Below are positions 27,106 through 36,109 of a DNA stretch of 64,000 nt, piece by piece. Every line of letters begins with the position of its first letter. Position 1 is the stretch's first letter. Under the pieces are notes generated by a model. It saw only the letters and a program-made list of their open reading frames with translations, was not told where the DNA came from and did no database searches. The translations under genes and the position numbers were made by a program. Source of the stretch: Microbulbifer sp. MKSA007 (lineage in GTDB: Bacteria > Pseudomonadota > Gammaproteobacteria > Pseudomonadales > Cellvibrionaceae); contig CP128433.1 of the NCBI GenBank assembly GCA_032615215.1, positions 62,001 through 126,000 on the forward strand. The letters are read 5' to 3'.

Positions 27106-28725
27106 TTATTCTTTGTTAATTAAGCTCGCCTCTACCAGATCAACCTCCAAAACCAATTTGCGGTGGAGTTCATCATCAATCTTCCTGGAGACACGCAATT
27201 CCAACAGTTGTTCGCGCTCAGCAGAAAGTGCGGCAAGGTGATAATGACGCTCAACCCTGGAACGCATCCAGATAATATCCTCGCTTTCATCTTCTCCTAG
27301 GGTTATGCGCCGCCGATAAATAGCTAAAAGGTGATCCACCGCCTCAAAAGCGAGATCGCGATCTTTTTCACCTCGATCAATATCATGACGCATATTCATC
27401 AGCTGATTCACTGCCGCTGTGGCAGCAGATATTCGCGCACCTTTTTCATCACCGATAGCGGCAAAATTGGGGGCTTCGGGTAAACGGCGCAGTAGAACAG
27501 GCAATAAAAAACTTGCCAGCAATAAGGAGAGTAAGATAACGCCCATTGCAATAATCAGGGCTAAATCACGACCGGGCAACGGCTTTCCATCTGTCATAGC
27601 GAGGGGAAGGGAAAAGGCTCCCGCCAATGTAATCGCCCCTCTTACCCCGGCGATGGTCAACACGCTAACCAATAAAAAATGGGTACCAAAAGATTCTACT
27701 TTCTGCCCAAAACGTGAGAGATATAGGGAGACCCATACCCACACAAATCTCAGGAGAAGTAGTACAACAAATATTGCCAGGACATAAAAAATAATTGTTA
27801 AGTCACCAGTGTGGCGCGCGCCGGAGAAATCCGCTCCGGTAATTCGAACCAATTGCTCTCCCAACAAAACAAAAATAATACCGTCAAGAACTGCTTGTAC
27901 TGTTTTCCATACTGCACGGCGGTCCATCCGTGTAGTCGACATTTCCGCGCCGTGTAAGGTGGTATAGTGAGTCGCAATTCCAGCACTGGCAGCCGCCAAA
28001 ATACCCGATACCTGTAAAGTATGGGCGGCGATATATGCCGCAAAGGGCACTAATAAGCTCACTAGAACTTGTACAGTAGTGTCCTCACCGCCAATTCTGA
28101 CCAGCAGACGCAAAATATATCCACAGGCAAATGCCGCTCCAGCACCAATAACCACACCGCCGATAGCGACCCAGAAAAAACCAGCCAGTGCGTGGGGAAA
28201 TGAAAAGGTCCCCGTGAGGGCAGCAATCACTGCAAAACGGAAAATATCCAATCCCGAGGCATCATTAAACAGGGACTCTCCGGCGAGGATATGCTCCAGC
28301 CGTGGTGGCATAGAAGTTCCACCGTGGACCACCGATACCGCCACGGGATCGGTCGGTGCCAAAATTGCCGCTACTGCAAAAGCCACCGCCAGTGGCATGA
28401 CAGGCACCAACCAGGAAATAAAATATCCCATACCCACAACGGTAAAAAGCACCAAGCCAATAGCCAAGGTAACAATGGCACCGATATCACGAAACAGGGC
28501 GCCTTTCGGTATTCGCCAACCGGCAATAAACAATAAGGGCGGAACAAACAGCAGGAAAAAAATTTCTGGCTCGAGGGGTATTTCTATTCCCAAAAAGCTA
28601 CCCAGTATTGCTCCCGCAGCAATTTGCAATAGAGGCAGTGGAATAGGTAAAGGCAACAGGCGCGCAATAACCAGGGTAATGGCCACAACTAACAACAGCA
28701 CCAGCGCAATAACCAGATAGTGCAT
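27106..28725 (-). CDS. Na+/H+ antiporter, CPA1 family (YjcE/NhaP2-like)
   Basis: A 539-residue antiporter: about 12 membrane helices followed by a cytosolic C-terminal helical domain of roughly 120 residues (from about 420). The ion-binding motifs are APTDPVAVSVVHGGTSMPP and AGESLFNDASGLDIFRFAV, with GVRGAITLAGAFSLPL later. It is of the bacterial Na+/H+ antiporter type with the long regulatory tail, distinct from the 433-residue CPA1 protein at 23525. ATG 28725 begins MHYLVIALVLLLVVAITLV. It is probably co-transcribed with the cupin gene downstream. Confidence 0.9.
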   Translation of the reverse strand: MHYLVIALVLLLVVAITLVIARLLPLPIPLPLLQIAAGAILGSFLGIEIPLEPEIFFLLFVPPLLFIAGWRIPKGALFRDIGAIVTLAIGLVLFTVVGMGYFISWLVPVMPLAVAFAVAAILAPTDPVAVSVVHGGTSMPPRLEHILAGESLFNDASGLDIFRFAVIAALTGTFSFPHALAGFFWVAIGGVVIGAGAAFACGYILRLLVRIGGEDTTVQVLVSLLVPFAAYIAAHTLQVSGILAAASAGIATHYTTLHGAEMSTTRMDRRAVWKTVQAVLDGIIFVLLGEQLVRITGADFSGARHTGDLTIIFYVLAIFVVLLLLRFVWVWVSLYLSRFGQKVESFGTHFLLVSVLTIAGVRGAITLAGAFSLPLAMTDGKPLPGRDLALIIAMGVILLSLLLASFLLPVLLRRLPEAPNFAAIGDEKGARISAATAAVNQLMNMRHDIDRGEKDRDLAFEAVDHLLAIYRRRITLGEDESEDIIWMRSRVERHYHLAALSAEREQLLELRVSRKIDDELHRKLVLEVDLVEASLINKE

Positions 28726-28872
28726 TACTCGCTACAGTTCCCTGTGACGCCTTATTGAAATAGATCTCTATCGAGCAACTATTGCTGCTCACTCAATATC
28801 AGGAAGTTTATGCTAGAATAGAAAACAGGGAATAAATTCTGAGAAAAAGTGCCGGCGCTTTGCAGCGCTCCA

Positions 28873-28904
28873 AAAAATTACTCTGCAAATTTGGCAGAGT
28901 TTTT
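28873..28904 (-). terminator. Terminator after the class II aldolase gene
   Basis: ACTCTGC (28880-28886) and GCAGAGT (28894-28900) form the stem; the minus-strand transcript then reads AATTTTTT. It begins 9 bases after the aldolase stop. Confidence 0.7.
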
Positions 28905-28913
28905 GGAGTTTCT

Positions 28914-29729
28914 TTACTCAAACATATCCGGCTGTTCTTTTGCAATTACATTGTAAAGAGGCTGAAAGCTAAATAATCCCGCCAGTTCAGTTCCCACAAC
29001 CGCCCGGGTTCGTATTGCCACCTCTGGATCGATCAAAATAGGCTGCCCAGCTGCTTCCGCCAGTAACTGAGCCTGGCAGCTTTTTTCCATAGTGATATAC
29101 CACCAGGCAGCTTCATCAACGGATTTACCCACCGTCAGTAAGCCGTGATTCTGCAATATCAGTGCTTTGTGGTTACCCAAGGCTTTAGCAAGGGCCGCAC
29201 CTTCTCCCATTTCCAATACCACGCCGGAAAAAGTATCCAACAAACCGTGGTCCTGATAAAAGGCACAAGCATCCTGGGTAATGGGATCCAGAAGGCGCCC
29301 GAGAGTAGACCAACTTTTCCCATAAAGGGAATGAGCGTGCGCAGCGGCTACCACATCCGGGCGGGTTTTATGGATGTGAGAATGAATAGTAAAGGCTGCG
29401 CCATTAAGGTAACCATCCCCCTCAACCACCTCTCCTTGATGATTGACCAGCAACAGTTGTGACATCGTCATCTGTTTAAAGGAAACCCCCATGGGGTTGA
29501 CCCAAAAATGATCGTCATATTCTGGGTCACGGACAGTGATATGACCGGCTACGCCTTCATCAAAACCAAATTTTCCAAACAGCCGAAAAGCCGCCGTCAG
29601 CTTCCTCTTACGCTCTTCACGAACTTGTTCTGGCGGCTGGGTTGGCTCGCCAAGCAACATATTGATGTCGCCATTCATAACAGCAGCATCAATACCGGTT
29701 TTTGTTTTATTTTTTTCTGTTGTAGCCAC
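28914..29729 (-). CDS. Class II aldolase/adducin family protein
   Basis: A 271-residue protein with the zinc aldolase fold shared by fuculose-phosphate aldolase, RhaD and AraD. Metal ligands appear as HSHIHKTRPDVVAAAHAHS (about 130-148) and a further His in LQNHGLLTVG (about 208-217); the catalytic-type N-terminal motif is DEGVAGHITVRDPE. This longer subgroup acts on unphosphorylated or unknown substrates. The start is GTG 29729 in a purine-rich context; an internal ATG would remove 17 residues. It is monocistronic with a terminator behind it. Confidence 0.85.
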   Translation of the reverse strand: MATTEKNKTKTGIDAAVMNGDINMLLGEPTQPPEQVREERKRKLTAAFRLFGKFGFDEGVAGHITVRDPEYDDHFWVNPMGVSFKQMTMSQLLLVNHQGEVVEGDGYLNGAAFTIHSHIHKTRPDVVAAAHAHSLYGKSWSTLGRLLDPITQDACAFYQDHGLLDTFSGVVLEMGEGAALAKALGNHKALILQNHGLLTVGKSVDEAAWWYITMEKSCQAQLLAEAAGQPILIDPEVAIRTRAVVGTELAGLFSFQPLYNVIAKEQPDMFE

Positions 29730-30039
29730 CTAGCGGCCCTCTCATCTTTGGAAAATGCCGAGGCATGGTTATAGCATGACTTTTATTTTCTATGCGAGGA
29801 TTAATAACTTAATAAAATGGTGACTGCTTAATGCGGAAAAATATAAAAGTGACTTTGATGTCTTTTCTATCAGTTTATTTTCGCGCGGTAGAAATATAAG
29901 CAAAAATTTACTGCCAAATAATGAAAATTTAGTATCTTGCACTTAGTTTCTTTTACTGAATAATTAGGACTGTTTACTCAAAGTAAATTCCCACCCAGAT
30001 GTCATAGATATGACTCTGAGTAGGAGAGAGTTTACTCTA
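29730..30039. other. 310-base AT-rich interval
   Basis: It lies between the aldolase start and the 3' end of the MDR oxidoreductase gene. It must hold the aldolase promoter, which I cannot place with confidence. A short palindrome GTCATAGATATGAC is at 30001-30014. No ORF or RNA is supported. Confidence 0.35.
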
Positions 30040-31059
30040 TCAAAAACCTTCCAGGACTATCTTTCCTTTTGCAGCCTGGGATTCGATAAGCTGATGTGCT
30101 TTTAAAAGGTTATTTGCATTTATTTTCCCAAAATTCTGCCCCATAGTGGTTTTAATTAATCCCTGGTCAATTAATTCCGCAAGTTCATTCAACAGAACAT
30201 GCTGGGCAACCATATCCTCGGTAGAAAACAGCGCGCGAGTAAACATAAACTCCCAGTGCAGGGACAGACTCTTCTGCTTCAGTGCCACAACATCCAAGGA
30301 GGTGGGGTCGTCAATCAAACCAAACTTGCCTTGAGGTCTGATACTTTTGATAATTTCCGCCAAGTGCTCTTCGGTATTAGTGAGGCTAACAACATAGTCG
30401 ACGCCATCGATACCCTCGCGACTTAACTGTTCACTAAGAGACTGCCGATGATTGATCACATGGTGGCTTCCAAGCTCTTCAAGCCAGCTTTTGGTTTCGG
30501 GGCGGGAGGCAGTGCCTATCACAGTCAAATTGGTCAGACGACGGGCCAACTGGACCATGATCGAACCCACGCCACCAGCGGCACCAATGATCAGCAGTGA
30601 CTTGTTGTTTGCCCCTTTACCCACCGCAACTTGCAGGCGGTCAAATAGCATTTCCCAAGCGGTAATCGCAGTGAGAGGCAGCGCCGCCGCCTCGGCACAG
30701 CCAACCGTCTTGGGGGCAGTACCAACGATTCTCTCATCCACCAGCTGGTACTGGGCATTGCTGCCCGAACGGGAGATATCGCCCGCATACCAAACCCGAT
30801 CGCCAACCTTAAAGAGTCCCGCTTCCGGGCCTACCGCCTTCACTATGCCCACAGCATCCCAGCCAAGTACCTTCCACTGACCGGTGTCCGGGCTAGCCCG
30901 CTGCCTCACTTTAGTATCTACCGGGTTAACCGAAACGGCCTGTACTTCTACCAGCAGATCCCGGCCGGAGACTTGCGGTATGGGGAGGGTTATATCCTGT
31001 AGCGCTTCTTTATCACTGCTTGGCAGAGACTGTTGATAACCGACGGCCTTCATCATCAA
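30040..31059 (-). CDS. Zinc-type alcohol dehydrogenase-like / quinone oxidoreductase, MDR family
   Basis: A 339-residue medium-chain dehydrogenase/reductase. An N-terminal GroES-like domain (about 1-125) is followed by a Rossmann domain with LLIIGAAGGVGSIMVQLAR (about 150-168), which binds NADPH. It lacks the structural-zinc Cys cluster, so it belongs with zinc-free quinone oxidoreductase-like enzymes (the ZADH/YhfP type) despite the common zinc-ADH label. Three consecutive ATG codons occur at the start; the first (31059) has AAAGGA 8 bases upstream. Substrate unknown. Confidence 0.85.
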   Translation of the reverse strand: MMMKAVGYQQSLPSSDKEALQDITLPIPQVSGRDLLVEVQAVSVNPVDTKVRQRASPDTGQWKVLGWDAVGIVKAVGPEAGLFKVGDRVWYAGDISRSGSNAQYQLVDERIVGTAPKTVGCAEAAALPLTAITAWEMLFDRLQVAVGKGANNKSLLIIGAAGGVGSIMVQLARRLTNLTVIGTASRPETKSWLEELGSHHVINHRQSLSEQLSREGIDGVDYVVSLTNTEEHLAEIIKSIRPQGKFGLIDDPTSLDVVALKQKSLSLHWEFMFTRALFSTEDMVAQHVLLNELAELIDQGLIKTTMGQNFGKINANNLLKAHQLIESQAAKGKIVLEGF

Positions 31060-31109
31060 TTTTATCCTTTTCCAATGGGGTAACGGGTGTGAAGGTATCT
31101 TAAAAAGGA

Positions 31110-31245
31110 ATATCCACAGGAAAAACTGCCTTCTCGCAGAAGCTGTTTCAATTATTTTTTTAAATTCCAGTAACTATGGATAACTCTATCCACAGTTATC
31201 CACAAAGCTGAACTAGGGCACGGGGAAATGGCTATCTGTGGAAAA
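31110..31245. other. Cluster of DnaA-box sequences
   Basis: A perfect TTATCCACA lies at 31196-31204, with near matches CTATCCACA (31186-31194), ATATCCACA (31110-31118), TATGGATAA (31175-31183, minus) and TGTGGAAAA (31237-31245, minus). Two further perfect boxes lie inside the hydrolase gene at 31469-31477 and 31616-31624; both encode the same peptide, Val-Asp-Asn preceded by Phe. The intergenic set straddles the hydrolase stop. Binding is not shown. Confidence 0.45.
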
Positions 31246-32091
31246 CTTGAGAAGAAATTTACTCACCAAGGCATTAAATCTTTGCGCTGCTTCCAGAAAC
31301 AGGAAATGGCTTCCTCCTTCCGCCACATCAAAGATCTCAAGCCTGGAACCCGCAACTTGCTGGTGAATCCACTGCTGGCACTCTATCGGGTGTGGACTGG
31401 CACGACCGAAAGCCACTAGCGTCGGCTTATCAATCCTGGGGATAAAATCCCGCCAGTCCTTTGTTATGTTATCCACAAAAAGCTTTGCAGCCCAGCGACG
31501 GGGACACTGCAGGTTAACCGCAACCAGCTCATCCCGTTGGGTTTTCCCCATTAAAGGCGTGACCATAGACATAAGAATTTGGCGGGTGGCCTCAGCACCT
31601 TTTTTTCCAACCAAGTTATCCACAAACTGGAAGAGGCTCTCCGGGGTCAGTATGCCTCCAGCGGCCAATCGCTCCGCTTCACTCCAGGCGGGATCTGCCA
31701 GTAGACAGGGGGGTTCATCAATTAGCACTAGTGCACTGACCCTATCCCCACCAAACATTTCCAGGTAGCTCCATATCACCGAGCAGCCGGCGGAGTGGCC
31801 GAGTAAATGAAGGGGTTCCTGTTGCAGACTTGAGATCAGCTCTTGCAAGTCCTTGGCGAGGCGGGAAATTCGATAGCCATGATTGGGCTTGTCAGACTGA
31901 CCATGACCACGCATATCCAGCGCGATCACACGAAACTGATCGCTGAGCCCAGTGAGCTGATGTTTATACAACACCGCCCCCTGGGACCAGCCGTGTAGCA
32001 TCAATAATATGGGGCCGCTGCCGGCCTCTAGATAGCGCAGGGTGACGCTATCAGAGGTAGTAAATTCACACAGCTTTACTCGCTTGTGCAT
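31213..32091 (-). CDS. Alpha/beta fold hydrolase
   Basis: A 292-residue serine hydrolase of the epoxide hydrolase/haloalkane dehalogenase-like clan. The oxyanion segment is LMLHGWSQGAVLY (about 31-43), the nucleophile elbow GHSAGCSVIW carries Ser (about 99), and the catalytic His is in EGGSHFLFLEA (about 262-272). The acid is probably the Asp/Glu after the sixth strand. Substrate unknown. It begins 24 bases after the glmS stop on the same strand and is likely co-transcribed with glmR-glmS. Confidence 0.84.
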   Translation of the reverse strand: MHKRVKLCEFTTSDSVTLRYLEAGSGPILLMLHGWSQGAVLYKHQLTGLSDQFRVIALDMRGHGQSDKPNHGYRISRLAKDLQELISSLQQEPLHLLGHSAGCSVIWSYLEMFGGDRVSALVLIDEPPCLLADPAWSEAERLAAGGILTPESLFQFVDNLVGKKGAEATRQILMSMVTPLMGKTQRDELVAVNLQCPRRWAAKLFVDNITKDWRDFIPRIDKPTLVAFGRASPHPIECQQWIHQQVAGSRLEIFDVAEGGSHFLFLEAAQRFNALVSKFLLKFSTDSHFPVP

Positions 32092-32115
32092 AAACCTTTT
32101 GCGGCAGGTGAACAG

Positions 32116-33945
32116 TTATTCAACCGTGACTGATTTAGCCAGGTTTCTGGGTTGATCCACATCAGTACCTTTCAGCAACGCCACATGGTAACTCAATAGC
32201 TGCAGCGGCACGGTGTAGAGAATCGGCGCCAGACTCTCTGGGGAATCTGGAACTTCCACCACGGTAATACCTTCTTCACTGGTAAATCCGGCCTTGGGGC
32301 TGGCGAAAACAAACAGTTGCCCACCCCGTGCACGCACTTCCTGCAAATTGGATTTGAGTTTTTCCAGCAGCTCATCATTGGGGGCAACGACAACCACGGG
32401 CATATCGCCGTCCACCAGTGCCAGGGGGCCATGCTTCAATTCGCCGGCGGGATAGGCCTCCGCGTGGATATAGGAAATTTCCTTCAGCTTTAGAGCGCCC
32501 TCCAGAGCAATGGGGAATTCGACACCACGCCCCAAGAAAAGCGCGTGGTTCTTCTCTGCAAAGGCCTTGCTGGTGTTTTTAACCACCTTATCCAGACCGG
32601 TAAAACTCTCCATTAGCTCAGGTAACTGGTGCAAGGCGCTGACCAGCTCAGCTTCACGCTCCGCCGACAGGCCGTTGACCTTGGAGAGGGCGATACAGAA
32701 CAGTTGTAATGCTACCAATTGGGTCGTAAAGGCCTTGGTCGAGGCCACACCAATCTCAGGGCCCGCCTCAGTCATTAGCGATAGCTCAGACTCTCGCACC
32801 AATGAGCTGTTGGGCACATTGCAGATGGTCATGGAGGCCAGGTAGCCCAGGTCCTTGCCCTGGCGCAGGGCGGCGAGGGTATCAGCCGTTTCCCCGGATT
32901 GGGAAATACTCACAAACAGGGTTCCCGGGCGCACCACTTTCTTGCGGTAGCGCAGTTCACTGGCCACTTCCACCGAGCAGGGAATACCGGCCCAGTCCTC
33001 CAGCCAATAGCGGGCTACCATTCCCGCATGGTAACTGGTGCCACAGGCTACTATCTGTACCTGCTGCACCTTGGGCAAAATCTCCTGGGCGCGGGCACCA
33101 AGGGCCTGGGCCAACACTGAGCGCTCACCGATACGGCCCGCCAGAGTGGCTGCGACCACCTGGGGCTGCTCGAAAATCTCTTTCTGCATAAAGTGGCGGT
33201 AGCGCCCTTTATCGGTAGCTTCATGACCGCCGGTCAACTTGTGCACCGGGCGACTGACTTCCTCTCCCAACTTGTCTCGAACTGCGATGCCACCGCGACG
33301 CACTTCCGCCACATCGCCCTCTTCGAGGAATATAAAGCGATCAGTCACCTGGCGCAGGGCCATAGGATCAGAGGCAATAAAGTTCTCTTCAATACCCACT
33401 CCAAGGACCAGCGGACTACCAGAGCGGGCACAGGCCAAAACTTCCGGCTCTTCATGACTAACCACCGCGAGGGCGTAGGCACCTTCCAGTATATGCGTGG
33501 CTTCAGTCACAGAGTCGACCAGGCTGCGGCCCTCAGAACTTAATGAGTGAATAAGGTGAACCACAACTTCAGTATCGGTTTCAGACTCAAACTCATAACC
33601 TTTTCCCTGAAGCTCTGAACGCAATTCCTGATGGTTTTCGATAATGCCGTTGTGAACCAGAGCGATATGGCCTGACAGATGGGGATGGGCATTTTCATCG
33701 GAGGGAACACCGTGAGTAGCCCAACGGGTATGGGCAATGCCAATATGGCCCTCGGCGCTTTCCTCACTTAATTTGGCTTCCAAATCTGCGACCTTGCCCA
33801 GGCTTTTGCGCAATTGCAGCTGGCCATCTCCACTGCTTAAGCAGACTCCGGCTGAGTCGTAACCGCGATACTCCAAACGGCGCAGCCCTTCCAGAAGAAT
33901 CCCCGTCACATTGCGCTGTGCCAGCGCACCTACGATTCCGCACAT
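32116..33945 (-). CDS. glmS: Glutamine--fructose-6-phosphate aminotransferase (isomerizing) GlmS
   Basis: Makes glucosamine-6-phosphate from fructose-6-phosphate and glutamine, the first step to UDP-GlcNAc for peptidoglycan and lipopolysaccharide. 609 residues. The catalytic Cys follows Met (MCGIVGALAQRN); the glutaminase domain spans about 1-225 with TRWATHG and HNGIIENH; two SIS domains follow (FVSISQSGETADTLAALR; LGRGVEFPIALEGALKLKE); the C-terminus is PRNLAKSVTVE, the family ending. It lies 2 bases after glmR. GlmU at 38318 supplies later steps of the pathway. Confidence 0.97.
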   Translation of the reverse strand: MCGIVGALAQRNVTGILLEGLRRLEYRGYDSAGVCLSSGDGQLQLRKSLGKVADLEAKLSEESAEGHIGIAHTRWATHGVPSDENAHPHLSGHIALVHNGIIENHQELRSELQGKGYEFESETDTEVVVHLIHSLSSEGRSLVDSVTEATHILEGAYALAVVSHEEPEVLACARSGSPLVLGVGIEENFIASDPMALRQVTDRFIFLEEGDVAEVRRGGIAVRDKLGEEVSRPVHKLTGGHEATDKGRYRHFMQKEIFEQPQVVAATLAGRIGERSVLAQALGARAQEILPKVQQVQIVACGTSYHAGMVARYWLEDWAGIPCSVEVASELRYRKKVVRPGTLFVSISQSGETADTLAALRQGKDLGYLASMTICNVPNSSLVRESELSLMTEAGPEIGVASTKAFTTQLVALQLFCIALSKVNGLSAEREAELVSALHQLPELMESFTGLDKVVKNTSKAFAEKNHALFLGRGVEFPIALEGALKLKEISYIHAEAYPAGELKHGPLALVDGDMPVVVVAPNDELLEKLKSNLQEVRARGGQLFVFASPKAGFTSEEGITVVEVPDSPESLAPILYTVPLQLLSYHVALLKGTDVDQPRNLAKSVTVE

Positions 33946-33947
33946 AA

Positions 33948-34772
33948 TTATTTCCTCATTAACCCGGGAGTCTCGCCGCCCATTAACATTTCAGGCTGAG
34001 CGCCTCTGCTCCTGTCTTCAGCGGCACAAATGAGCTGGATACCCAGCTGCTCCAGTTTTTGGCCCACGGCGTCCGCCAGGCCATCATCAGTTACCAAGAT
34101 ATCGACCTGCTCCCAGGACAATTCCAGATTGGGAATCCGCTTCCCCACTTTACTGGACTCCGCCAGTACAACCACTTCCCGCGCAACTTCCGCCATTACG
34201 CGGGAGAGGCCAATTTGTTCATTAAATGTACAGGTGCCGCGTTGCAAATCGATTCCATCGGCACCAATAAAAGCGCGATCGAAGTCGTATCCTCTCAGTA
34301 CCTGTTCTGCAACCTGCCCCTGGAAGGCCTCAAAGTGTGGGTCCCAGGTGCCTCCGGTCATCAACAGCGTCGGTTCGTTTTCAAGTTCGCGCAGTGCATT
34401 GGCCACATGCAGCGAGTTAGTCATCACCACTAGGCCGCGCTTGCTTTCAAGCTCAGGAATCATTGCCGCCGTGGTGCGACCGTAATCGATCACAATTCGG
34501 TGGTGATCCGGTATCAGCTCAGCAGCGGCTCGACCAATGGCCCGCTTACTCCCAGAGGGCCCTTCTTCATTGACCAACTCCCTCGGCACCGGGATAGCAC
34601 CACCGTGGCGGCGCAGCAACAAGCCGTGATTTTCCATTGCCGTCAGATCCTTTCGAATCGTAACTTCCGAAGTTCCGAACTGCCGCGCCAATTGCTCGAC
34701 ACTGGTCTCTCCTACTTCATTTAGCAAGTGGAGAATACCGTGGCGGCGCTGTTGGGTGTTGCGTTTGGACAT
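33948..34772 (-). CDS. glmR: DeoR/GlpR family regulator, GlmR-like
   Basis: A 274-residue DeoR-family regulator. The N-terminal helix-turn-helix (about 6-60) starts RRHGILHLLNEVGETSVEQLA, and the C-terminal DeoR sensor domain (about 75-235) has RIVIDYGRTTAAM and FIGADGIDLQRG. It is directly upstream of glmS with 2 bases between, the arrangement of the DeoR-type glmR gene of pseudomonads, so it probably senses an amino-sugar phosphate and controls glmS. The ligand is inferred. Start ATG 34772. Confidence 0.82.
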   Translation of the reverse strand: MSKRNTQQRRHGILHLLNEVGETSVEQLARQFGTSEVTIRKDLTAMENHGLLLRRHGGAIPVPRELVNEEGPSGSKRAIGRAAAELIPDHHRIVIDYGRTTAAMIPELESKRGLVVMTNSLHVANALRELENEPTLLMTGGTWDPHFEAFQGQVAEQVLRGYDFDRAFIGADGIDLQRGTCTFNEQIGLSRVMAEVAREVVVLAESSKVGKRIPNLELSWEQVDILVTDDGLADAVGQKLEQLGIQLICAAEDRSRGAQPEMLMGGETPGLMRK

Positions 34773-34891
34773 AGGCAGATAAGTTTCATTTCGAAACTTA
34801 AAGATAGCAAAACGAAACTAAAGTTCCCACAACTTTTATCAATAACCATTACTCAACTGATTAAATACCGGTATAGGACTCACTCAGGCTG

Positions 34892-36109
34892 TTAGAGGGA
34901 CAAAGTTTCCAACATTGTCTGAAGAAAGCGCGCCAACTCTCCACCGGTAACGGCCCGGTGATCGGCACTGATAGAGAGAGGGAGTAAGGGGCGAAGTGCC
35001 GGCCATCGATTGACCACCACAACTCCCTGGCACACCCTCCCGGCACCGACAATGGCAACAGTGGGCGGCATGACTACTGGGGTGGCATAGCGACCGGCTA
35101 TGGAGCCGAAGTTGGAGAGAAGTATGCTTGCCCCCTGAAGGTCTCGCTGGGCGATTCCGGTCTCGCGGGCCTGGTGCTTAAAGTCCGCCACCTGCTGGAG
35201 CAGATCTTCATCAGTACGCTGGGCGACATCCCTGAGTACCGGCACATAGAGTCCTCGTGGAGAATCCACTGCTAAGCCAATATTGATACTGCCCTGCGGC
35301 GCCAGCTTCTCATCCTGATACAGGGCATTGAGGGTAGGTTCCGCCTCACAAGCTTCCTGTACTGCACGAATCAATCTCAGCAGCGCCGGAGCACTACCCC
35401 ACCAGTTGGAAATATCCGCATCGTCACACAGCGTTATCTGCTTTACCTCATCTCGCGCTCGGCTCATGGACAAACCCATTGCGCGACGTGCAGGCGTCAT
35501 GACTTCGGACTCAGAATCGAATTGGGGTGCAACGGCTGTAGTTTGTACGGCAGAAGCGCGGGCAGGTGATGGATGCTGCCCCTTCGCCACAGTTTTGGGC
35601 TTTGTTCCCGGCCCCACCGCAGTAAGTACCTGGGCTTCCGTTACCAGTGCACCCGCTGGTGATATTGACTGTAAATCTACCCCCAAACGCCTGGCCAGGG
35701 CCCGTACTCTCGGGGTGGCCAGGCGCTTTAAGCCCACCTCCGGCCCCCGCTCAGCCCCCAATACACCTTGCCCTTGCTCTATTTTTCCCACCACCGTACC
35801 GCTGTCGGCCCGAGGACTAGTCTCTTGTTCCGATTCTTCAGCTTGAGTGGGCGGGCTTTCATCTGCGACTTCTCCCTCGGCCATAAATCCCACCAGGGGA
35901 TCGCCAACATTCACGGTCTCATCCACTGCCGCAAATAGCTTCTCAATAGTGCCGCCCCAAGGAGCCGGCACTTCCACCAAGGCCTTAGCGGTTTCCACTG
36001 TCACCAGAGTTTCATGGGCAGCTATGGTATCTCCCTCTCTGACATGCCACTCCCGCACTACCGCATCGGGCAGACCTTCACCGAGATCCGGAAGGGTAAA
36101 AGTCTTCAT
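34892..36109 (-). CDS. 2-oxoacid dehydrogenase E2 (dihydrolipoamide acyltransferase)
   Basis: Acyltransferase core of a pyruvate or branched-chain 2-oxoacid dehydrogenase, 405 residues. A lipoyl domain (about 1-78) has the lipoylated Lys in VETAKALVEVP. The E3-binding domain (about 125-162) contains TPRVRALARRLGVDL. The catalytic domain (about 190-405) ends with SADHRAVTGGELARFLQ. The catalytic His is kept, but the usual Asp of the HRxxDG motif is Thr. Start ATG overlaps the E1beta stop by 4 bases. No E3 gene is in the window, so the shared lipoamide dehydrogenase must serve. Confidence 0.9.
   Translation of the reverse strand: MKTFTLPDLGEGLPDAVVREWHVREGDTIAAHETLVTVETAKALVEVPAPWGGTIEKLFAAVDETVNVGDPLVGFMAEGEVADESPPTQAEESEQETSPRADSGTVVGKIEQGQGVLGAERGPEVGLKRLATPRVRALARRLGVDLQSISPAGALVTEAQVLTAVGPGTKPKTVAKGQHPSPARASAVQTTAVAPQFDSESEVMTPARRAMGLSMSRARDEVKQITLCDDADISNWWGSAPALLRLIRAVQEACEAEPTLNALYQDEKLAPQGSINIGLAVDSPRGLYVPVLRDVAQRTDEDLLQQVADFKHQARETGIAQRDLQGASILLSNFGSIAGRYATPVVMPPTVAIVGAGRVCQGVVVVNRWPALRPLLPLSISADHRAVTGGELARFLQTMLETLSL

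Noticed and set aside
30001..30014. Palindrome GTCATAGATATGAC as an operator
   Set aside because: It lies at the 3' end of the neighbouring oxidoreductase gene and about 270 bases before the aldolase start, so there is no promoter for it to control.
32116..33945. glmS ribozyme upstream of glmS
   Set aside because: glmR ends only 2 bases before glmS, leaving no room; the ribozyme is typical of Gram-positive bacteria.
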